A DNA stretch of 64,000 nucleotides from Flavobacterium psychraerolatum (GTDB taxonomy: Bacteria; Bacteroidota; Bacteroidia; Flavobacteriales; Flavobacteriaceae): positions 1 to 64,000 of the forward strand of contig NZ_JAOQMX010000026.1 of the NCBI RefSeq assembly GCF_025960985.1. Direction: 5' to 3'. How positions within the stretch are numbered: position 1 is the stretch's first letter; each line of letters opens with the position of its first letter. The position numbers and the translations under genes were made by a program. Below, in pieces: positions 1-9,200 of the stretch. The notes beneath the pieces were generated by a model. The model worked only from the letters and a program-made list of their open reading frames with translations. It made no database searches and was not told the DNA's origin.

Positions 1-136
1 TGCTACCGAATTAACCGCTCACAAAACAAAGACACAATATTCAATAATTTAATCAAAAGAATGGTAAAAGCAGATAATATTTGTCAAAAGGAGATTATAT
101 GTAACTAACTGCTTACCTCAATAAAACTTAAATAAT

Positions 137-163
137 AATCTGTGCTAATCTGTGAAATCTGTG
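137..163. repeat. Triplicated AATCTGTG short repeat
   Basis: The octamer AATCTGTG occurs three times in 27 bases (137-144, 147-154, 156-163), just past the stop of the DUF1003 gene on its 3' side. Bases 1-136 show nothing else recognisable. No function is assigned; it may be a fragment of a dispersed intergenic repeat. Confidence 0.6.
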
Positions 164-172
164 TTTTGTATG

Positions 173-580
173 TTATTTCATTTCCTCCAAAATTCGAATA
201 ATCTTATCTAATTTTTCGATTTCGATGGAGTTTAATTTATCAGCCAAAGCTTCAATTTCGAGCTTTGCTTCTTTGTTGGTGTTGTAGTCGTCTTGTGCTT
301 GTACACGATCACGTTCATTTTGACGGTTTTGTGCCATCATAATTATAGGTGCAGCATAAGCAGCTTGGGTAGAAAACAATAAGTTTAACAAAATAAATGG
401 ATAAGCATCCCAATGTTTGAAAAAGGCAACCATATTTAGTCCCATCCAAATGATTACAAAGACAGTTTGGATGATTATAAAGCGCCAAGATCCCATTCCT
501 TTGGCGACAGCATCAGCTATTCGGCCACCATAATTTAGATTTTCACGGTAGCTTTGGTGCCAGTTTTTATTCAGATTCAT
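173..580 (-). CDS. DUF1003 family membrane protein
   Basis: A 135-residue inner-membrane protein matching the DUF1003 family by its layout. A short N-terminal stretch with a conserved Gly-rich turn (about residues 17-31) is followed by two closely spaced hydrophobic segments (about 32-53 and 60-80). The C-terminal half is charged and predicted coiled coil (about 85-135). The motif FSTQAAYAAPIIMMAQNRQ around residues 69-87 is typical of the family. The molecular role is unknown. It stands alone, divergent from pyrD, and its ATG is at 580. The family call is firm; nothing in the sequence shows a function. Confidence 0.9.
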   Translation of the reverse strand: MNLNKNWHQSYRENLNYGGRIADAVAKGMGSWRFIIIQTVFVIIWMGLNMVAFFKHWDAYPFILLNLLFSTQAAYAAPIIMMAQNRQNERDRVQAQDDYNTNKEAKLEIEALADKLNSIEIEKLDKIIRILEEMK

Positions 581-749
581 AAGAGTATAATTTTACGATA
601 TAAAGTAACGAAAGTTTTTAGTACGAGCTAAAATAAAGAAATAAACTTTTATAGCATGTATATTAGGTAGATTGCAGCTTAAAAATACTTCTCAACTGTT
701 TCTATTTCGGTTAGATAGTAGTATTTTTGCCAAAATTAAAAAATCAGCT

Positions 750-1769
750 ATGTACAAGTTACTATTACGTCCCTTACTTTTTTGTTTTGATCCTGAGAAA
801 GTACATTACTTCACTTTTTCACTAGTTCGTTTTACCTCAAAAATCCCTGGTTTTAGTGCTTTGTACAGATCCTTGTATTTGGTAGATGATAAACGTTTGG
901 AAACAGAAGTGTTTGGGTTGAAATTCAAAAATCCGGTCGGATTAGCAGCTGGTTTTGATAAGGATGCGAAATTGTACAAGGAATTATCCAATTTTGGTTT
1001 TGGTTTTATCGAAATCGGAACTTTAACTCCCAAAGGACAAGAAGGAAATCCAAAAACGCGTCTCTTTCGATTAAAAGAAGACCAAGCGATTATCAACAGA
1101 ATGGGTTTTAATAACGGTGGTGTACTTGAAGCTGTCGAACGATTGAAATCAAACAACGGCGTTTTGATTGGTGGAAATATTGGTAAAAACAAACTCACAC
1201 CCAACGAAGAGGCAACTTCAGATTACGAAATTTGTTTTGACGCCTTGTATGCTCACGTAGATTATTTTGTTGTGAATGTTAGTTCACCAAACACGCCCAA
1301 TTTACGTGCCTTGCAGGACAAAGAACCATTGACACAATTGTTGCAAACACTACAAAATAAAAATATAGCTAAGCCAAAACAAAAACCAATTTTACTAAAA
1401 ATCGCTCCAGATTTGACAGACGATCAATTACTAGATATTATTGATATTGTTAATGCTACCAAAATTGCAGGTGTAATTGCAACCAATACAACAATCTCCC
1501 GTGAAGGTTTACAATCTGAAAACAAAACGGAAATGGGTGGGCTGTCAGGAAAACCATTGACAAAACGATCTACAGAGGTAATTCGATTTTTATCTCAAAA
1601 AAGTAATAAATCATTTCCGATCATCGGAGTAGGAGGGATACATACCGCCGAAGATGCTTTAGAAAAATTAGATGCTGGTGCAAGTTTAGTACAACTCTAT
1701 ACCGGATTTATTTATGAAGGCCCTGCATTGGTCAAAGCCATTAATAAAAATATTTTGGCTAGAAAATAA
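750..1769 (+). CDS. pyrD: Dihydroorotate dehydrogenase (quinone), class 2
   Basis: FMN enzyme oxidising dihydroorotate to orotate in pyrimidine synthesis, using membrane quinone. It has the class 2 N-terminal helix ([19 protein letters not shown]), which docks on the membrane. The signature [11 protein letters not shown] near residue 176 contains the catalytic serine, and the FMN phosphate region [20 protein letters not shown] is near the C-terminus. From the ATG at 750 the protein has 339 residues, close to the usual length. The frame is open back to a TTG at 672, but those extra 26 residues are low-complexity and do not belong to the family. A hairpin terminator follows the stop. Confidence 0.96.
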   Translation: MYKLLLRPLLFCFDPEKVHYFTFSLVRFTSKIPGFSALYRSLYLVDDKRLETEVFGLKFKNPVGLAAGFDKDAKLYKELSNFGFGFIEIGTLTPKGQEGNPKTRLFRLKEDQAIINRMGFNNGGVLEAVERLKSNNGVLIGGNIGKNKLTPNEEATSDYEICFDALYAHVDYFVVNVSSPNTPNLRALQDKEPLTQLLQTLQNKNIAKPKQKPILLKIAPDLTDDQLLDIIDIVNATKIAGVIATNTTISREGLQSENKTEMGGLSGKPLTKRSTEVIRFLSQKSNKSFPIIGVGGIHTAEDALEKLDAGASLVQLYTGFIYEGPALVKAINKNILARK

Positions 1770-1793
1770 TTTTTCGATCTATAATTTTATGCT

Positions 1794-1830
1794 AACCAAC
1801 CCTATTTTTAAAAATACGGTTGGTTTTTTT
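1794..1830 (+). terminator. Rho-independent terminator after pyrD
   Basis: The stem AACCAACC / GGTTGGTT encloses a second AT-rich inverted repeat and is followed by a run of T. It lies 25 bases past the pyrD stop. Confidence 0.8.
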
Positions 1831-1861
1831 ACTTTAAAATAGTACAAATTAAAACCAGGCT

Positions 1862-2782
1862 ATGTTTAATATCATCCTTATTTTTGTCTTTCTGCTGTTG
1901 GGAATCGTTTTGCAAAATATAAAAAGGTTTCCAGTTTTATCGGCTTACAAAATCCTGAACAAAATTGTGGTGACGGTTTGTTTACCTGCAATTGTATTGT
2001 ATTATATTCCAAAATTAGTTTGGAGCAATGAACTTTTATACCCTATTGGTGCAGCGTGGATCGGTTTTGTAGTGGCTTTTCTTTTGTTTTATTTTCTAGG
2101 AAAAAAATGGGGATGGTCAAACAAATTAATCGGTTGCCTTGTCTTGACAGCTGGTCTCGGAAACACATCGTTCTTAGGATACCCAATTATTAGTGCTTTG
2201 TATGGCGAAGCAGGGCTAAAGATTGCTATTTTGGTTGATCAACCAGGTACGGTAGTCGTGTTATCTACTTTGGGTATTTTTGTGGCAACTTATTTTTCGA
2301 AAGACAATCTGAATCCCATGCAAATGTTGGTTAGAGTTTTTAAATTTCCTCCCTTTGTGTTTTTTATTATCGCTTGCTTACTGAATGTCTTTTCGATTTC
2401 AATTAATGAAAATCTACAAATCATCCTGAAAAGTTTAGGAAGTATTATGGCGCCATTGGCATTAACATCGGTAGGGTTGCAGTTGCGATTTGAGCGTAAA
2501 AGTCAACATTGGCGCTTTTTGGGTTTTGGTCTTTTGTACAAATTAATTCTGACTCCTGCATTGATCTATGTTTTGTATGTGATGATTTTGGGTCAAAAAT
2601 CGGCCATGATTGGAGTGGTATTAATGGAAACTGCTATGGCATCCAATATCACTGCAAGTATTTTGGCAGCAAGCTACGGACTCAAGCCTCGACTAGCGAG
2701 CATGATGATCGGATATGGGATTCCGCTATCGTTCATTTCTCTTATTTTTTGGTACTTTGTTGCGCAATATAGTGCCGTCTAA
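1862..2782 (+). CDS. AEC family transporter (auxin efflux carrier-like permease)
   Basis: A 306-residue integral membrane protein of the AEC family, with about ten hydrophobic segments arranged as two five-helix halves. Diagnostic stretches are the AGLGNTSFLGYPII loop near residues 97-110 and the C-terminal TAMASNITASILAASYGL segment, which correspond to the broken helices crossing in the carrier core. In bacteria, characterised members move malate or other organic acids; the substrate here cannot be read from the sequence. It sits between terminators as a single gene. Confidence 0.88.
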   Translation: MFNIILIFVFLLLGIVLQNIKRFPVLSAYKILNKIVVTVCLPAIVLYYIPKLVWSNELLYPIGAAWIGFVVAFLLFYFLGKKWGWSNKLIGCLVLTAGLGNTSFLGYPIISALYGEAGLKIAILVDQPGTVVVLSTLGIFVATYFSKDNLNPMQMLVRVFKFPPFVFFIIACLLNVFSISINENLQIILKSLGSIMAPLALTSVGLQLRFERKSQHWRFLGFGLLYKLILTPALIYVLYVMILGQKSAMIGVVLMETAMASNITASILAASYGLKPRLASMMIGYGIPLSFISLIFWYFVAQYSAV

Positions 2783-2873
2783 AAGTCCTTTTAGCCTTTA
2801 TTTATGATTTGATACTAGCACTATTTGCCTTTTTTTTCCTAATTTTAATCAAAATTTAAAATTACATAGCACT

Positions 2874-3512
2874 ATGGCAACAATACGATTAGGAGATATA
2901 GCTCCAGATTTCACTACAGATACAACACAAGGAAAAATAAGTTTTCACGAATGGCTAGGTGACTCTTGGGGAGTTTTGTTTTCGCACCCATCCGATTTCA
3001 CGCCTGTATGCACAACCGAGTTAGGAACAGTAGCAAACTATTTTCCTGAATTTCAAAAACGAAATACCAAAGTAATTGCTTTGAGCGTAGACGGTGTAGA
3101 GTCGCATTTGAAATGGATTAAGGATATTGAGGAGACGCAAAATGTAACCCTACAATACCCAATTATCGCTGACGAAAGTAAGGAAGTGGCTAATCTATAT
3201 GATATGATTCACCCAAATGCTGATAATACGCTAACGGTACGTTCGGTATTTATAATTGGTGCAGACAAAAAAGTGAAGTTGATCTTGACCTATCCTGCAT
3301 CAACAGGAAGAAATTTTGACGAATTACTTCGTGTGATTGATAGTTTGCAATTAACGGCTAATTATAGTGTAGCTACTCCAGCAAATTGGAAAGACGGTGA
3401 TGATGTTGTAATTTCAACTGCTATCAAAGACGAAGATATTCCAGCGAAATTCCCAAAAGGATTTAACAGAATCAAATATTATTTGAGAATGACGCCACAA
3501 CCTAATAAATAA
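2874..3512 (+). CDS. 1-Cys peroxiredoxin (Prx6-type)
   Basis: A cytosolic peroxidase that reduces hydrogen peroxide and organic hydroperoxides. The active site HPSDFTPVCTTE places the peroxidatic cysteine at residue 46. This is the only cysteine in the 212-residue protein, so no resolving cysteine is present and the Prx6 (1-Cys) mechanism applies. The long C-terminal dimerisation domain, with KGFNRIKYYLRMTPQP at the end, is also of Prx6 type. The reductant is unknown; bacillithiol is a possibility because bshC occurs in this window, but that is inference. Confidence 0.94.
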   Translation: MATIRLGDIAPDFTTDTTQGKISFHEWLGDSWGVLFSHPSDFTPVCTTELGTVANYFPEFQKRNTKVIALSVDGVESHLKWIKDIEETQNVTLQYPIIADESKEVANLYDMIHPNADNTLTVRSVFIIGADKKVKLILTYPASTGRNFDELLRVIDSLQLTANYSVATPANWKDGDDVVISTAIKDEDIPAKFPKGFNRIKYYLRMTPQPNK

Positions 3513-3651
3513 GGGTGTCACCAAATTGACCGATTAAGTGTTATCAAGTTAGAAGGAATCAACTTAGTCAAACAATATTAAAATTATGTCTTGCACGTTT
3601 TACTTCTATATCAAAAATAGGAGATACCAAAATGTTCCTTACATAGCATAA

Positions 3652-3692
3652 AAAAAAAAGGGAATTCAAATTAGTTTTGAATTCCCTTTTTT
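3652..3692. terminator. Bidirectional terminator between peroxiredoxin and GH13 genes
   Basis: A near-perfect hairpin (AAAGGGAATTCAAA / TTTGAATTCCCTTT, loop TTAG) with an A run on its left and a T run on its right. It serves the converging genes on both sides. Confidence 0.85.
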
Positions 3693-3755
3693 ATGTTCAA
3701 TAATTTTGATGAATTTGCAAAAGTCTTATTCTATTACTTTTTCGCAAAAAACAAT

Positions 3756-5564
3756 CTAATCCTCGTTTGTTGTAGGTACAAAAATTAATGCAGCATAAGC
3801 CGGCAAGTTGGATGTTGCCTTCATAGCTTCATTGTCATAACCTTCCTGATCGATTTGAATAGGATGAACTTCCATGTCGGTAAATTCTTCATCATATCCT
3901 GTCCAATCACTATTAAATACCAATTGAAAACCCGCTGCTTGCGTGATTCCAAAACTGTAATTTTCGTACGATACGTTTGATAAATTTATAAGCACCACTG
4001 TCGAATCACTAAAATCTTCTTTAGTAGATCGTGCGTAGGCCAATACTTTATTCTGTTCATTAAAGTGCAAAATTTTGGTGAATTGCCCTTTTAATCCTTG
4101 GGTTTCAAATTTTTCTTCAGTTCGCAAGCGTACCAAGTCTCTTACCATTCTAGTAATGCCCTTGTGCTTTTTTTGTTGGTCCCAATCAAGTGCTTCTGTA
4201 TCTTGAAAATATTCATCTTCAATAAATTCCTGACCTTGAAACAGCATCGGGATTCCAGGTGATGTTAGAGTAATAGCAATTCCTAAGATTGCTCTCTTCT
4301 TGCCAAAGAAGCTATCTGCGTTTCCTGGCTCAATCTCTTCAGGTACGCGCGCTTTGCCATTCGCAACCTCATCATGAGATTCGGTATATATAATTCTTTC
4401 AAAAGCATCTATGTTGTATTTAAATAAGATGGCATCAACTAATGATTGCATATCGCGGTGCTCATCTCCTTGTTCAATTAAAACTTTTCTAACAGGGTGT
4501 ACAAAATTCATGTCCCATTGTGATCCATAACCCAATCCACCATTCTCAGTAGATAGTGTAACCAAACCGTCACCTTTCAAATCTTCGGCGATAGTTAATT
4601 TACCCGGATATTTTGCGTTAATCTCAGCATTAATATCTCTCATTAACATATTTCCTTCTGGAAGTTCACTATCGTAACCCAATCCACCACCTTCATAACG
4701 AATGTATGAGGTAGCGTCCATACGCAATCCATCACAATGATAATCTTCAATCCACATTAAAGCGTTGTCTCGTATGTATTGGCGTACTTCCTCGCGACCA
4801 TAGTCAGGTCGTGAATCTCCCCAAGGAGTCTCAGATCTGTGATCATTATAGAAATAAATTCCACCTTTATCATTTTCAGACCAACCATCAAATTGCCATA
4901 AATCCATATCAGAAGGGCCAAAATGATTGTAAACAACATCCAAAATTACAGCTATACCTTCTTTGTGAAAAGCATTGACCATTTTTGCAAATGCTTCTGC
5001 ACCACCATAATCACGCTCAATGGCAAATGGATACGATGGGTTGTAACCCCAAGAGATACCTCCAGCAAATTCGGCAATTGGTAATATTTCAACGCAATTG
5101 ATTGCCAATGACTTCAAATATGGAATTTTCTTGATTACATCTTCAAACGTAGCCACTTGGTCTTCCTGTTTTCTATTGAAGGTACCAACGTGCAATTCGT
5201 AAATTACCAAATTGTTCCATGATTTCATTTCGAAATCTTGGTCTTCCCATTGAAATTCAATGTTTGTAACCAATGAGTTTCCGTTACTGTTAGTCATTTC
5301 TTTGGCGTAAGGATCATTACGTTCCAAGATTTGCTTACCATTGTGTATAATGAACTTGTATTCATCACCTGCTTTGGCATTTTTTACCGTAACTGCCCAA
5401 TAGCCATTTTCTTCTGCCTTGAGTTTGTTTTTACTTTTGCTCCATTCGTTGAATGTGCCCGTAACATACACTTTGTCCGCATTGGGTGCCCACACTCTAA
5501 AGGTGGTTCCTGCTTTAGATACTATCGCACCCATGCCTGCAGTTTTTTCTATTACTTTTTCCAT
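3756..5564 (-). CDS. GH13 alpha-amylase family enzyme, 1,4-alpha-glucan branching enzyme-like
   Basis: A 602-residue glycoside hydrolase family 13 protein. An N-terminal CBM48/E-set domain (about residues 15-80, with TGTFNEWSKSKNKL) precedes the catalytic barrel. The four conserved regions are present: DVVYNHFG (I), CDGLRMDATSYI with the nucleophile Asp (II), TIAEDLKG with the acid/base Glu (III) and YTESHDEVANGK (IV). The SHDEVANGK form resembles glycogen-branching enzymes and trehalohydrolases rather than secreted amylases. There is no signal peptide, so it is probably cytosolic and acts on glycogen-like glucan. No other glycogen gene lies nearby, so branching versus hydrolysis is not settled. 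Confidence 0.85.
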   Translation of the reverse strand: MEKVIEKTAGMGAIVSKAGTTFRVWAPNADKVYVTGTFNEWSKSKNKLKAEENGYWAVTVKNAKAGDEYKFIIHNGKQILERNDPYAKEMTNSNGNSLVTNIEFQWEDQDFEMKSWNNLVIYELHVGTFNRKQEDQVATFEDVIKKIPYLKSLAINCVEILPIAEFAGGISWGYNPSYPFAIERDYGGAEAFAKMVNAFHKEGIAVILDVVYNHFGPSDMDLWQFDGWSENDKGGIYFYNDHRSETPWGDSRPDYGREEVRQYIRDNALMWIEDYHCDGLRMDATSYIRYEGGGLGYDSELPEGNMLMRDINAEINAKYPGKLTIAEDLKGDGLVTLSTENGGLGYGSQWDMNFVHPVRKVLIEQGDEHRDMQSLVDAILFKYNIDAFERIIYTESHDEVANGKARVPEEIEPGNADSFFGKKRAILGIAITLTSPGIPMLFQGQEFIEDEYFQDTEALDWDQQKKHKGITRMVRDLVRLRTEEKFETQGLKGQFTKILHFNEQNKVLAYARSTKEDFSDSTVVLINLSNVSYENYSFGITQAAGFQLVFNSDWTGYDEEFTDMEVHPIQIDQEGYDNEAMKATSNLPAYAALIFVPTTNED

Positions 5565-6142
5565 AATCTATAATTTTGAGGAACTTCAATGCTAGCAATC
5601 TTCTCGTTCTTTTCATCCTTGCTGTTGAATGATGGAGATTTTGACCATGAGTCATCCTGCTTTAGGGCTACGAGTACTTTTGGATATATTTTCCCGACTT
5701 TTGCAAATTGTGTGTTCATATATGGCGAATTTTTGTTGCTAAATTTTTTTACAAAGATGAATGAAAAGTGAATGTAGAAACTTATAAAATTTATTTCAGA
5801 ATTTATATAATTAGCACTAAAAGAATATTTTGTGGATTATTTAAATTAAAATTTAATAGTATGCACAATTTGCTATTGCCATCTTTAGAAATTTTCAGGG
5901 AAAGTAGTTACGGATATTATATAGACAAGAATTTAATTTATTATAAGCTTAGCTATTTTTTTTGTGTCTTTTAGTATTATTATGTTTGTAATTAATATGT
6001 GCAAAATAATTCCATGAAATATTTTGTACATTAATAAAAGCCCATTAGAGGTTTAGTGGACCAAAATAATCTAAATAAGATAGTGGGAAAGAATAGTTGT
6101 AGATGTTCTATTGGGGGAGTTTGGGAGAAAAATACTAGCTAT
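5565..6142. other. 578-base intergenic region, no gene seen
   Basis: AT-rich spacer between the GH13 gene and the response regulator. It contains short open frames on the plus strand (5589-5771, 5768-5974) with no recognisable protein character. It should hold the GH13 promoter on the minus strand: CAAAGATG at 5752-5759 is one base off a reverse -7 box, but no -33 partner is clear. Nothing else is identified. Confidence 0.5.
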
Positions 6143-6586
6143 TTATTTTTGTAACAGAAAATTATTTTCGTTTACATAGTGATCGGCCCAGTTAATTGTG
6201 GCGACATTGTATATCATTTTAATTAAATCATTGAAGTTGTAAGGCTTCACTGCGTAATGATTAGCTCCCAAGTTGAGACTCAATTCAATATCTAATTTGC
6301 TTGAGCTAGTAGAGTAAATTACTACTGGAAATTGTTGTGTAGTAACTTCATCACGAATATCTTTTAAAAATTGTAAACCTGATTTTTTGGGCATGTTTAA
6401 ATCTAAAAAAACAACTCCATTTTTTGGATTAAGTTCTTTTAAGTTAACTAAAAGGTTTTCACCATTTTTGTGGATATGAAGTTGTATAGGCTGGTGAAAT
6501 TTTTGCGAAATACTAGCTACAGCGTCAGTAAAAAGGAGGATGTCATCTTCGTCATCGTCTGCATAAAAGATGGTGATTTCATTCAT
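6143..6586 (-). CDS. Stand-alone response regulator receiver protein (CheY/Rcp1-like)
   Basis: A 147-residue single receiver domain with no output domain. The acidic pocket is ADDDEDD (residues 9-15), the phospho-acceptor is Asp-62 in VVFLDLNMPKKSG, the conserved Ser/Thr region is VIYSTSSS and the conserved lysine is in AVKPYN. The length and the LNMPKKSG motif fit Rcp1-type regulators that pair with hybrid or phytochrome-like kinases. No kinase lies beside it, so the partner is unknown. A -7 box (minus strand) lies 42 bases upstream of its ATG. Confidence 0.92.
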   Translation of the reverse strand: MNEITIFYADDDEDDILLFTDAVASISQKFHQPIQLHIHKNGENLLVNLKELNPKNGVVFLDLNMPKKSGLQFLKDIRDEVTTQQFPVVIYSTSSSKLDIELSLNLGANHYAVKPYNFNDLIKMIYNVATINWADHYVNENNFLLQK

Positions 6587-6627
6587 TTGTCAATATATTT
6601 AAATTGTAAAAGTATCTTTTATAATTT

Positions 6628-6635
6628 CAAAAATA
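6628..6635 (-). promoter_or_regulatory. -7 box for the response regulator gene
   Basis: CAAAAATA on the plus strand reads TATTTTTG on the minus strand, matching TAnnTTTG. No TTG is found at the expected -33 spacing. Confidence 0.4.
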
Positions 6636-6655
6636 GTAAGGCAAATTTGTGAATT

Positions 6656-7240
6656 TTATTGTTTTTTTTCTTTTAAATATTGACTGAGTTCTTGTATAGC
6701 AATGCGTCGCTTTTCTTTCACATTTTTAAAATGAGTAGGATTAAAGCCTGTTACTTTCTTGAATTGTGTAGAGAATGCCGAAAGACTACTAAAATGAAGT
6801 TTGCTAGCAATTTCGGAAAAATTTAATTCTTCAAATAAAATCATTTCCTTCGCCTTTTCCATTTTTATCAAATTGATATAGGTAATTATCGTACTCGAAG
6901 TGACCTCAGAAAATGCATTAGAAATATAATTGTAATCAAGATCTAATTTTTCACTCAGATAATCAGATATATTAATTTTGATATTTTCTTCGCTGTTCAC
7001 ATATTCTTGGCAGTAATGTTTAATTTTTTCGATTAAAATTCCGCCTTTGCTTTCTATGATTTCAAGACCAACGGTTTTTATTTTAGCATTTAATGTGCGC
7101 TTCTTTTCTTCGCTTAATTCCTCTTTAACTTGAACTTCTCCAAGTTCTACTTTAATTGGGTGGAGATTGAGTTCTTCCAGCGCGTCTTTTACAAATACTT
7201 TACAGCTCTCGCAAGCCATATTCTTGATATAGATTTTCAT
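6656..7240 (-). CDS. AraC family regulator with N-terminal metal-binding (HMA-like) CxxC segment
   Basis: A 194-residue protein. Residues 1-70 resemble a small ferredoxin-like heavy-metal-associated domain, with MACESC giving Cys-10 and Cys-13. Residues about 95-185 form the two helix-turn-helix units of an AraC DNA-binding domain: the first around NYISNAFSEVT, the second at NFSEIASKLHFSSLSAFST with the FKKVTGFNPTHFK tail. Sensing of copper or a similar soft metal, or of redox state, is inferred from the CxxC. No metal transporter is next to it. The lower-numbered neighbour is the response regulator, and the repeat array starts about 80 bases beyond its start codon. Confidence 0.82.
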   Translation of the reverse strand: MKIYIKNMACESCKVFVKDALEELNLHPIKVELGEVQVKEELSEEKKRTLNAKIKTVGLEIIESKGGILIEKIKHYCQEYVNSEENIKINISDYLSEKLDLDYNYISNAFSEVTSSTIITYINLIKMEKAKEMILFEELNFSEIASKLHFSSLSAFSTQFKKVTGFNPTHFKNVKEKRRIAIQELSQYLKEKKQ

Positions 7241-7320
7241 TTTGTGAATTTGGATTGTAAATATAGTAGTTTATGCAAGATATTATGTCATAGTGCATTA
7301 TGTAAATCATGTTTTTATAT

Positions 7321-9180
7321 TGTTCCTACGGGAATACTTTATTGTGAGAGATTTTTTTTTCCAATATTTTGTCCCTACGGGATATTCTGTCAATCCTGTA
7401 GAGATTCGATATTGGTAGAAAAGATAAGCGGGTTAGCAATAAAATCCCGAATTGATTATCATTATTGAATAGGCGCAAATGCAGTCCAATCCTGTAGGGA
7501 TGATATATCGGTAGAAAATAATAACGGTTTAGGGGTTAAATCCCGTAGGGATGATATGTAATGGATATCAGATTCTAACAAAAATTTTATTTAAAGATCG
7601 TGTCATTATATCGTCCCTACGGGACTACTGTATTTGTATTAATCTTTAGCCTACCAATATTTTGTCCCTACAGGACATGTAGTCAATCTGTAGAGATTCA
7701 ATATTGTTTGCAAGTATAATCGGTTTAGCAATAAAATCCCGAATTGATTATCATTATTGAATTGGCGCAAATGCAGTCCAATCCTGTAGGGATGATATAT
7801 CGGTAGAAAATAATTACGGTTTAGGGGTTAAATCCCGTAGGGATGATATGTAATGGATATCAGATTCTAACAAAAATTTTATTTAAAGATCGTGTCATTA
7901 TATCGTCCCTACGGGACTACTGTATTTGTATTAATCTTTAGCCTACCAATATTTTGTTCCTACAGGACATGTAGTCAATCTGTAGAGATTCAATATTGTT
8001 TGCAAGTATAATCGGTTTAGCAATAAAATCCCGAATTGATTATCATTATTGAATTGGCGCAAATGCAGTCCAATCCTGTAGGGATGACATATCGGTAGAA
8101 AACAAAAGCGGTTTAGGAATTAAATCCCGTAGGGATGATATATTATGGATATCAGATTCTAACAATAATGTTATTTAAAGATTGTGTCTTTATATCGTCC
8201 CTACGGGACTACTGTATTTACTATAATGTTTTTTCTACCAATATTTAGTCCCTACAGGACATATTGTCAATCCTGTAAAGATGTAGTATCGGTAGAAGAC
8301 AGATATGGTTTAATAACAGAATCCCGAATTGATTATCATTATTGAATAGGTGCAAATACAGGCCAATCCCGTAGGGATGATATATCGGTAGAAAATAAAT
8401 AAGGTTTAGCAATAAACCCCCCAATTGGTTACCAATAATGAATAGGTGTAAATAAAGGCCAATCCCATAGGGATTACATATTGGTAGAAACAATAACGGA
8501 TTAGGAATTTAATCCCGTAGGGATGATACATTAATGGATATCAAATTCTAAAAAAGCGTCATTTAAAAATTATTTCATTATATCGTCCCTACGGGACTAC
8601 TGTATTTATTATAATGTTTTTTCTACCAATATCTTGTCCCTACGGGACATTCTGTCAATCCCGTAGGGATGCAATATTGGTAGGAAATAGATACGGTTAA
8701 GTAGTAAAATCCCGAATTGTTTATCATTATTGAATTGATGTTAATGTGGGACAATCCCGTAGGGATGATATATTGGTAGAAAACAATAACGGTTCAAGAA
8801 TTAAATCCCGTAGGGATGATATATAATGGATATCAGATTCTAACAAAAACGGTTTAGGAATTAAATCCCGTAGGAATGGTATATAATGGATATCAGATTT
8901 AAACAAATATGTTATTTAAAGATCGTGTCTTTATATCGTCCCTACGGGACTACTGTATTTATTGTAATGTCTTTTCTACCAATATTTTGTCCCTACGGGA
9001 CATTCTATCAATCCTGTAAAGATGAAATATCGGTAGAAATTAGATAAGGTTTAGCATTAAAATCCCGAATTGATTATCATAATCGAATTGGTGCGAATGC
9101 AAGCCAATCCCGTAGGGATGACATATCGGTAGAAAACAAAAATGGTCTAGAAATTAAATCCCGTAGGGATGATATATTTT
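7321..9180. repeat. REP/BIME-like array: about 30 short hairpins in ~292-base repeat units
   Basis: The core is a 13-base imperfect palindrome with a 3-base loop, in two orientations: ATCCC-GTA-GGGAT (forward) and GTCCC-TAC-GGGAC (reverse). I count about 32 copies, some degenerate. Forward copies are usually followed by an AT-rich tail ending GGTAG; reverse copies are preceded by CTACC. The reverse hairpins at 7613, 7905, 8197, 8585 and 8938 mark unit starts. Spacing is 292, 292, 388 and 353 bases; the last two units are longer because of internal duplications of 96 and 60 bases. An earlier degenerate start is at 7323. The unit order is reverse, reverse, forward, forward, forward. The last copy (9158-9170) lies 30 bases from the 3' end of the Y1 transposase gene. 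No protein-coding content is credible here. Confidence 0.93.
8623..8683. repeat. Best-preserved inverted hairpin pair (BIME-like module)
   Basis: A 61-base near-palindrome bounded by CTACC on the left and GGTAG on the right. It contains GTCCCTACGGGAC (8636-8648) and ATCCCGTAGGGAT (8658-8670) facing each other across a 9-base spacer. Related pairs with more mismatches sit at about 7359-7418, 7651-7709, 7943-8001, 8235-8295 and 8976-9035. Confidence 0.88.
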
Positions 9181-9200
9181 TTATTCTATTCCAGATATTG

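Noticed and set aside
5589..5974. Two short plus-strand frames upstream of the GH13 gene
   Set aside because: They are AT-biased and Phe/Tyr-rich as expected from non-coding AT-rich DNA, with no promoter.
7130..7468. Plus-strand frame across the AraC gene start and the first hairpins
   Set aside because: Opposite-strand shadow of the regulator gene continued into the repeat array.
8245..8493. Minus-strand frame of 82 codons inside the hairpin array
   Set aside because: Its internal repeats are simply the DNA repeat translated; other units do not keep the frame, and no family resemblance is seen.
7321..9180. CRISPR array
   Set aside because: The repeats occur in both orientations, spacers are themselves repeated, unit length is about 292 bases and no cas gene is present.
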